Assembly (NCBI GenBank): GCA_948579315.1
Contig: CAPAOL010000001.1
Span: 62,001 to 126,000 of the forward strand
DNA from: an uncultured Phocaeicola sp.
GTDB lineage: Bacteria > Bacteroidota > Bacteroidia > Bacteroidales > Bacteroidaceae
Direction: 5' to 3'
DNA: 64,000 nucleotides
The translations under genes and the position numbers were made by a program. Below the pieces are notes generated by a model. It did no database searches. It was not told the origin of the DNA and worked only from the letters and a program-made list of their open reading frames with translations. Below, piece after piece: positions 62,073 to 64,000 of this stretch; the first letter of the stretch is position 1; every line of letters starts with the position of its first letter.

Positions 62073-63998
62073 ATGAACTACGGATTTGTGAAAGTAGCTG
62101 CAGCCGTGCCACACGTAAAAGTGGCAGACTGTAAATTCAATGTAGAGAAGATAGAAAGTTTGATTGCAGTAGCCGAAGGAAAAGGAGTGCAGATCATTAT
62201 ATTCCCGGAAATGAGTATTACCGGATACACCTGTGGTGATTTATTCGGACAACAACTTTTGCTGGAAGAAGCAGAAATGGCCCTGATGCAAATTTTGAAT
62301 AACACCCGTCAATTAGATATTATTTCCATTGTCGGTATGCCTGTAGTAGTCAACTCGGCAGTAATCAATGCAGCCGTAGTTATTCAGAAGGGGAAAGTGC
62401 TAGGTGTTGCAGCCAAAACTTATCTCCCGAATTATAAGGAATTCTATGAACAACGCTGGTTTACCTCGGCTCTCCAGTTAACAACCAATAATGTGCGGCT
62501 ATGTGGACAGATCGTTCCCATAGGCGCCAATCTACTTTTTGAAACTTCAGATACTACCTTTGGTATCGAAATTTGCGAGGACCTTTGGTCTACGATACCT
62601 CCTAGTTCTTCCTTGGCACTACAAGGTGCAGAAATTATTTTCAACATGTCTGCAGACAATGAAGGTATCGGCAAAAACAATTATCTTTGTTCGCTTATCA
62701 GCCAACAGTCTGCACGCTGTATTGCCGGATATGTATTCTCTTCGTGCGGCTTTGGAGAGTCTACTACTGATGTAGTCTTTGCCGGAAACGGATTGATTTA
62801 CGAAAATGGAAGCCTTCTAGCGCGCAGCGAACGTTTCAGCATGGAAGAACAGCTTATTATCAGCGAAATTGATGTTGAACGTATCCGGGCAGAACGCAGA
62901 ATAAATACAACCTTTGCAGCTAATCAAGCAAACTTAGAGGATAAAAAAGCGGTTTCGATTGTGACTGAATTTGTCAACAGCAAAGAACTAACCTTAACCC
63001 GGAAATTTAATTCTCATCCTTTTGTACCACAGGGAATAGAACTAAACGAACATTGTGAAGAAGTGTTCTCCATTCAGGTAGCGGGACTGGCACAAAGACT
63101 TGTTCATACAGGAGCTAAAACTGCCGTAATAGGTATCTCCGGCGGGTTAGACTCAACACTGGCATTACTTGTTTGCGTGAAGACCTTTGATAAACTGGGA
63201 TTGTCCCGGAAAGGTATTCTCGGAATCACAATGCCAGGTTTTGGTACGACCGACCGCACCTACCATAATGCGATCGATCTAATGAAATCATTAGGAATAT
63301 CAATTCGTGAGATTAGCATTAAAGATGCCTGCATCCAGCATTTTAAGGACATCGAACATGACGTGAATGTGCATGACGTTACATACGAAAATTCTCAAGC
63401 GCGCGAACGTACACAAATACTAATGGATGTGGCCAATCAGACTTGGGGAATGGTTATCGGCACAGGGGACTTGTCGGAACTTGCATTGGGATGGGCTACT
63501 TACAACGGCGATCACATGTCCATGTACGGGGTAAATGCGAGTGTTCCCAAAACACTTGTGAAATATTTAGTACAATGGGTGGCGGAAAACGGTATGGACG
63601 AAAACTCGAAAGCTACTTTACTTGATATTGTAGACACTCCTATTAGCCCGGAATTGATTCCGGCGGATGAGAACGGAGAAATTAAACAGAAAACAGAAGA
63701 TTTGGTAGGTCCTTATGAACTGCACGACTTCTTCCTATATTATTTCTTACGCTTTGGTTTCCGACCTTCCAAGATATTCTATTTGGCAAAAACTACATTC
63801 AAAGATATGTATGATGAAGAAACCATTAAAAAATGGCTTTTCATTTTCTTCCGTCGTTTCTTCAACCAACAGTTCAAGCGTTCTTGTTTACCGGACGGTC
63901 CTAAAGTAGGAAGCATTTCTATCAGCCCGAGAGGAGATTGGAGAATGCCGAGCGATGCCAGTTCAGCCATGTGGCTTAAAGAAATAGAGAATTTATAG
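62073..63998 (+). CDS. nadE: Glutamine-dependent NAD+ synthetase
   Basis: 641 residues, the long glutamine-using form. N-terminal nitrilase-like glutaminase with Glu in IIFPEMSITGY, Lys in KTYLPNYKEFYEQRWF and Cys168 in FGIEICEDLW. C-terminal ATP-pyrophosphatase domain with the P-loop GISGGLDSTLALL, then GTGDLSELALGW and the C-terminal KRSCLPDGPKVG. It amidates deamido-NAD with ammonia channelled from glutamine. The gene is complete; its stop ends two bases before the window edge. Confidence 0.97.
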   Translation: MNYGFVKVAAAVPHVKVADCKFNVEKIESLIAVAEGKGVQIIIFPEMSITGYTCGDLFGQQLLLEEAEMALMQILNNTRQLDIISIVGMPVVVNSAVINAAVVIQKGKVLGVAAKTYLPNYKEFYEQRWFTSALQLTTNNVRLCGQIVPIGANLLFETSDTTFGIEICEDLWSTIPPSSSLALQGAEIIFNMSADNEGIGKNNYLCSLISQQSARCIAGYVFSSCGFGESTTDVVFAGNGLIYENGSLLARSERFSMEEQLIISEIDVERIRAERRINTTFAANQANLEDKKAVSIVTEFVNSKELTLTRKFNSHPFVPQGIELNEHCEEVFSIQVAGLAQRLVHTGAKTAVIGISGGLDSTLALLVCVKTFDKLGLSRKGILGITMPGFGTTDRTYHNAIDLMKSLGISIREISIKDACIQHFKDIEHDVNVHDVTYENSQARERTQILMDVANQTWGMVIGTGDLSELALGWATYNGDHMSMYGVNASVPKTLVKYLVQWVAENGMDENSKATLLDIVDTPISPELIPADENGEIKQKTEDLVGPYELHDFFLYYFLRFGFRPSKIFYLAKTTFKDMYDEETIKKWLFIFFRRFFNQQFKRSCLPDGPKVGSISISPRGDWRMPSDASSAMWLKEIENL

Positions 63999-64000
63999 GA

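Overview
The window is chromosomal DNA of a gut Bacteroides. The evidence is the SusC/SusD pairs, lipoproteins with short Bacteroidetes signal peptides, a hybrid two-component regulator, and promoters of the Bacteroides type (-7 box TAnnTTTG). Several core proteins look close to B. thetaiotaomicron counterparts, for example a 414-residue anaerobic sulfatase-maturating enzyme and a NagB-like/LmbE-like fusion. This points to the thetaiotaomicron/ovatus/xylanisolvens group, but the species cannot be fixed by eye. The left edge cuts an M60-like peptidase gene; the right edge lies just after the nadE stop codon.

Bases 1-25451 are a polysaccharide-utilisation-type locus. One leftward operon of about 16 kb carries two tandem modules: SusC-SusD-fasciclin-DUF5007-like, then SusC-SusD-fasciclin-DUF5008/delta-60 protein-LamG lipoprotein-M60 peptidase. 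Upstream of it lies the hybrid two-component sensor/regulator (HTCS), followed by a rightward operon of a carbohydrate-binding protein and two GH43-like enzymes. Both enzymes keep the Glu/Glu/Gln pattern of exo-beta-1,3-galactanases. A shared direct-repeat motif (TGAATGATT, 21-22 bp period) lies about 80-90 bp upstream of both operons' promoters, a plausible HTCS operator. A peptidase with galactanase-like enzymes suggests a glycoprotein target, such as arabinogalactan protein or mucin-type glycoprotein; this is inference.

Bases 25452-64000 are mostly housekeeping genes. They include two PlsC-type acyltransferases, an omega-amidase, the NagB-like/deacetylase fusion, an exported amidase, YgiQ, Mfd, a PagL-like outer-membrane protein, a polyprenyl-phosphate mannosyltransferase with dihydroorotase, a stand-alone MetH-activation domain protein, an ECF sigma operon and SbcCD. 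They continue with chuR/anSME, a DPP7-DPP11 pair, two thioredoxins, a nitroreductase-like protein, a PerR-like repressor with reverse rubrerythrin, and nadE.

The intergenic DNA here is unusual. Four separate gaps hold short degenerate tandem repeats with unrelated units but the same 22-bp period. Two of them end in a terminator hairpin whose 5' arm is the last repeat unit. Two other repeat families are present: a terminal-inverted-repeat element (TTAACGTGAGTTCGATA type) seen twice whole and once as a solo end, and large inverted repeats built from CACAGAGGA words, one of which encloses a copy of the first element.
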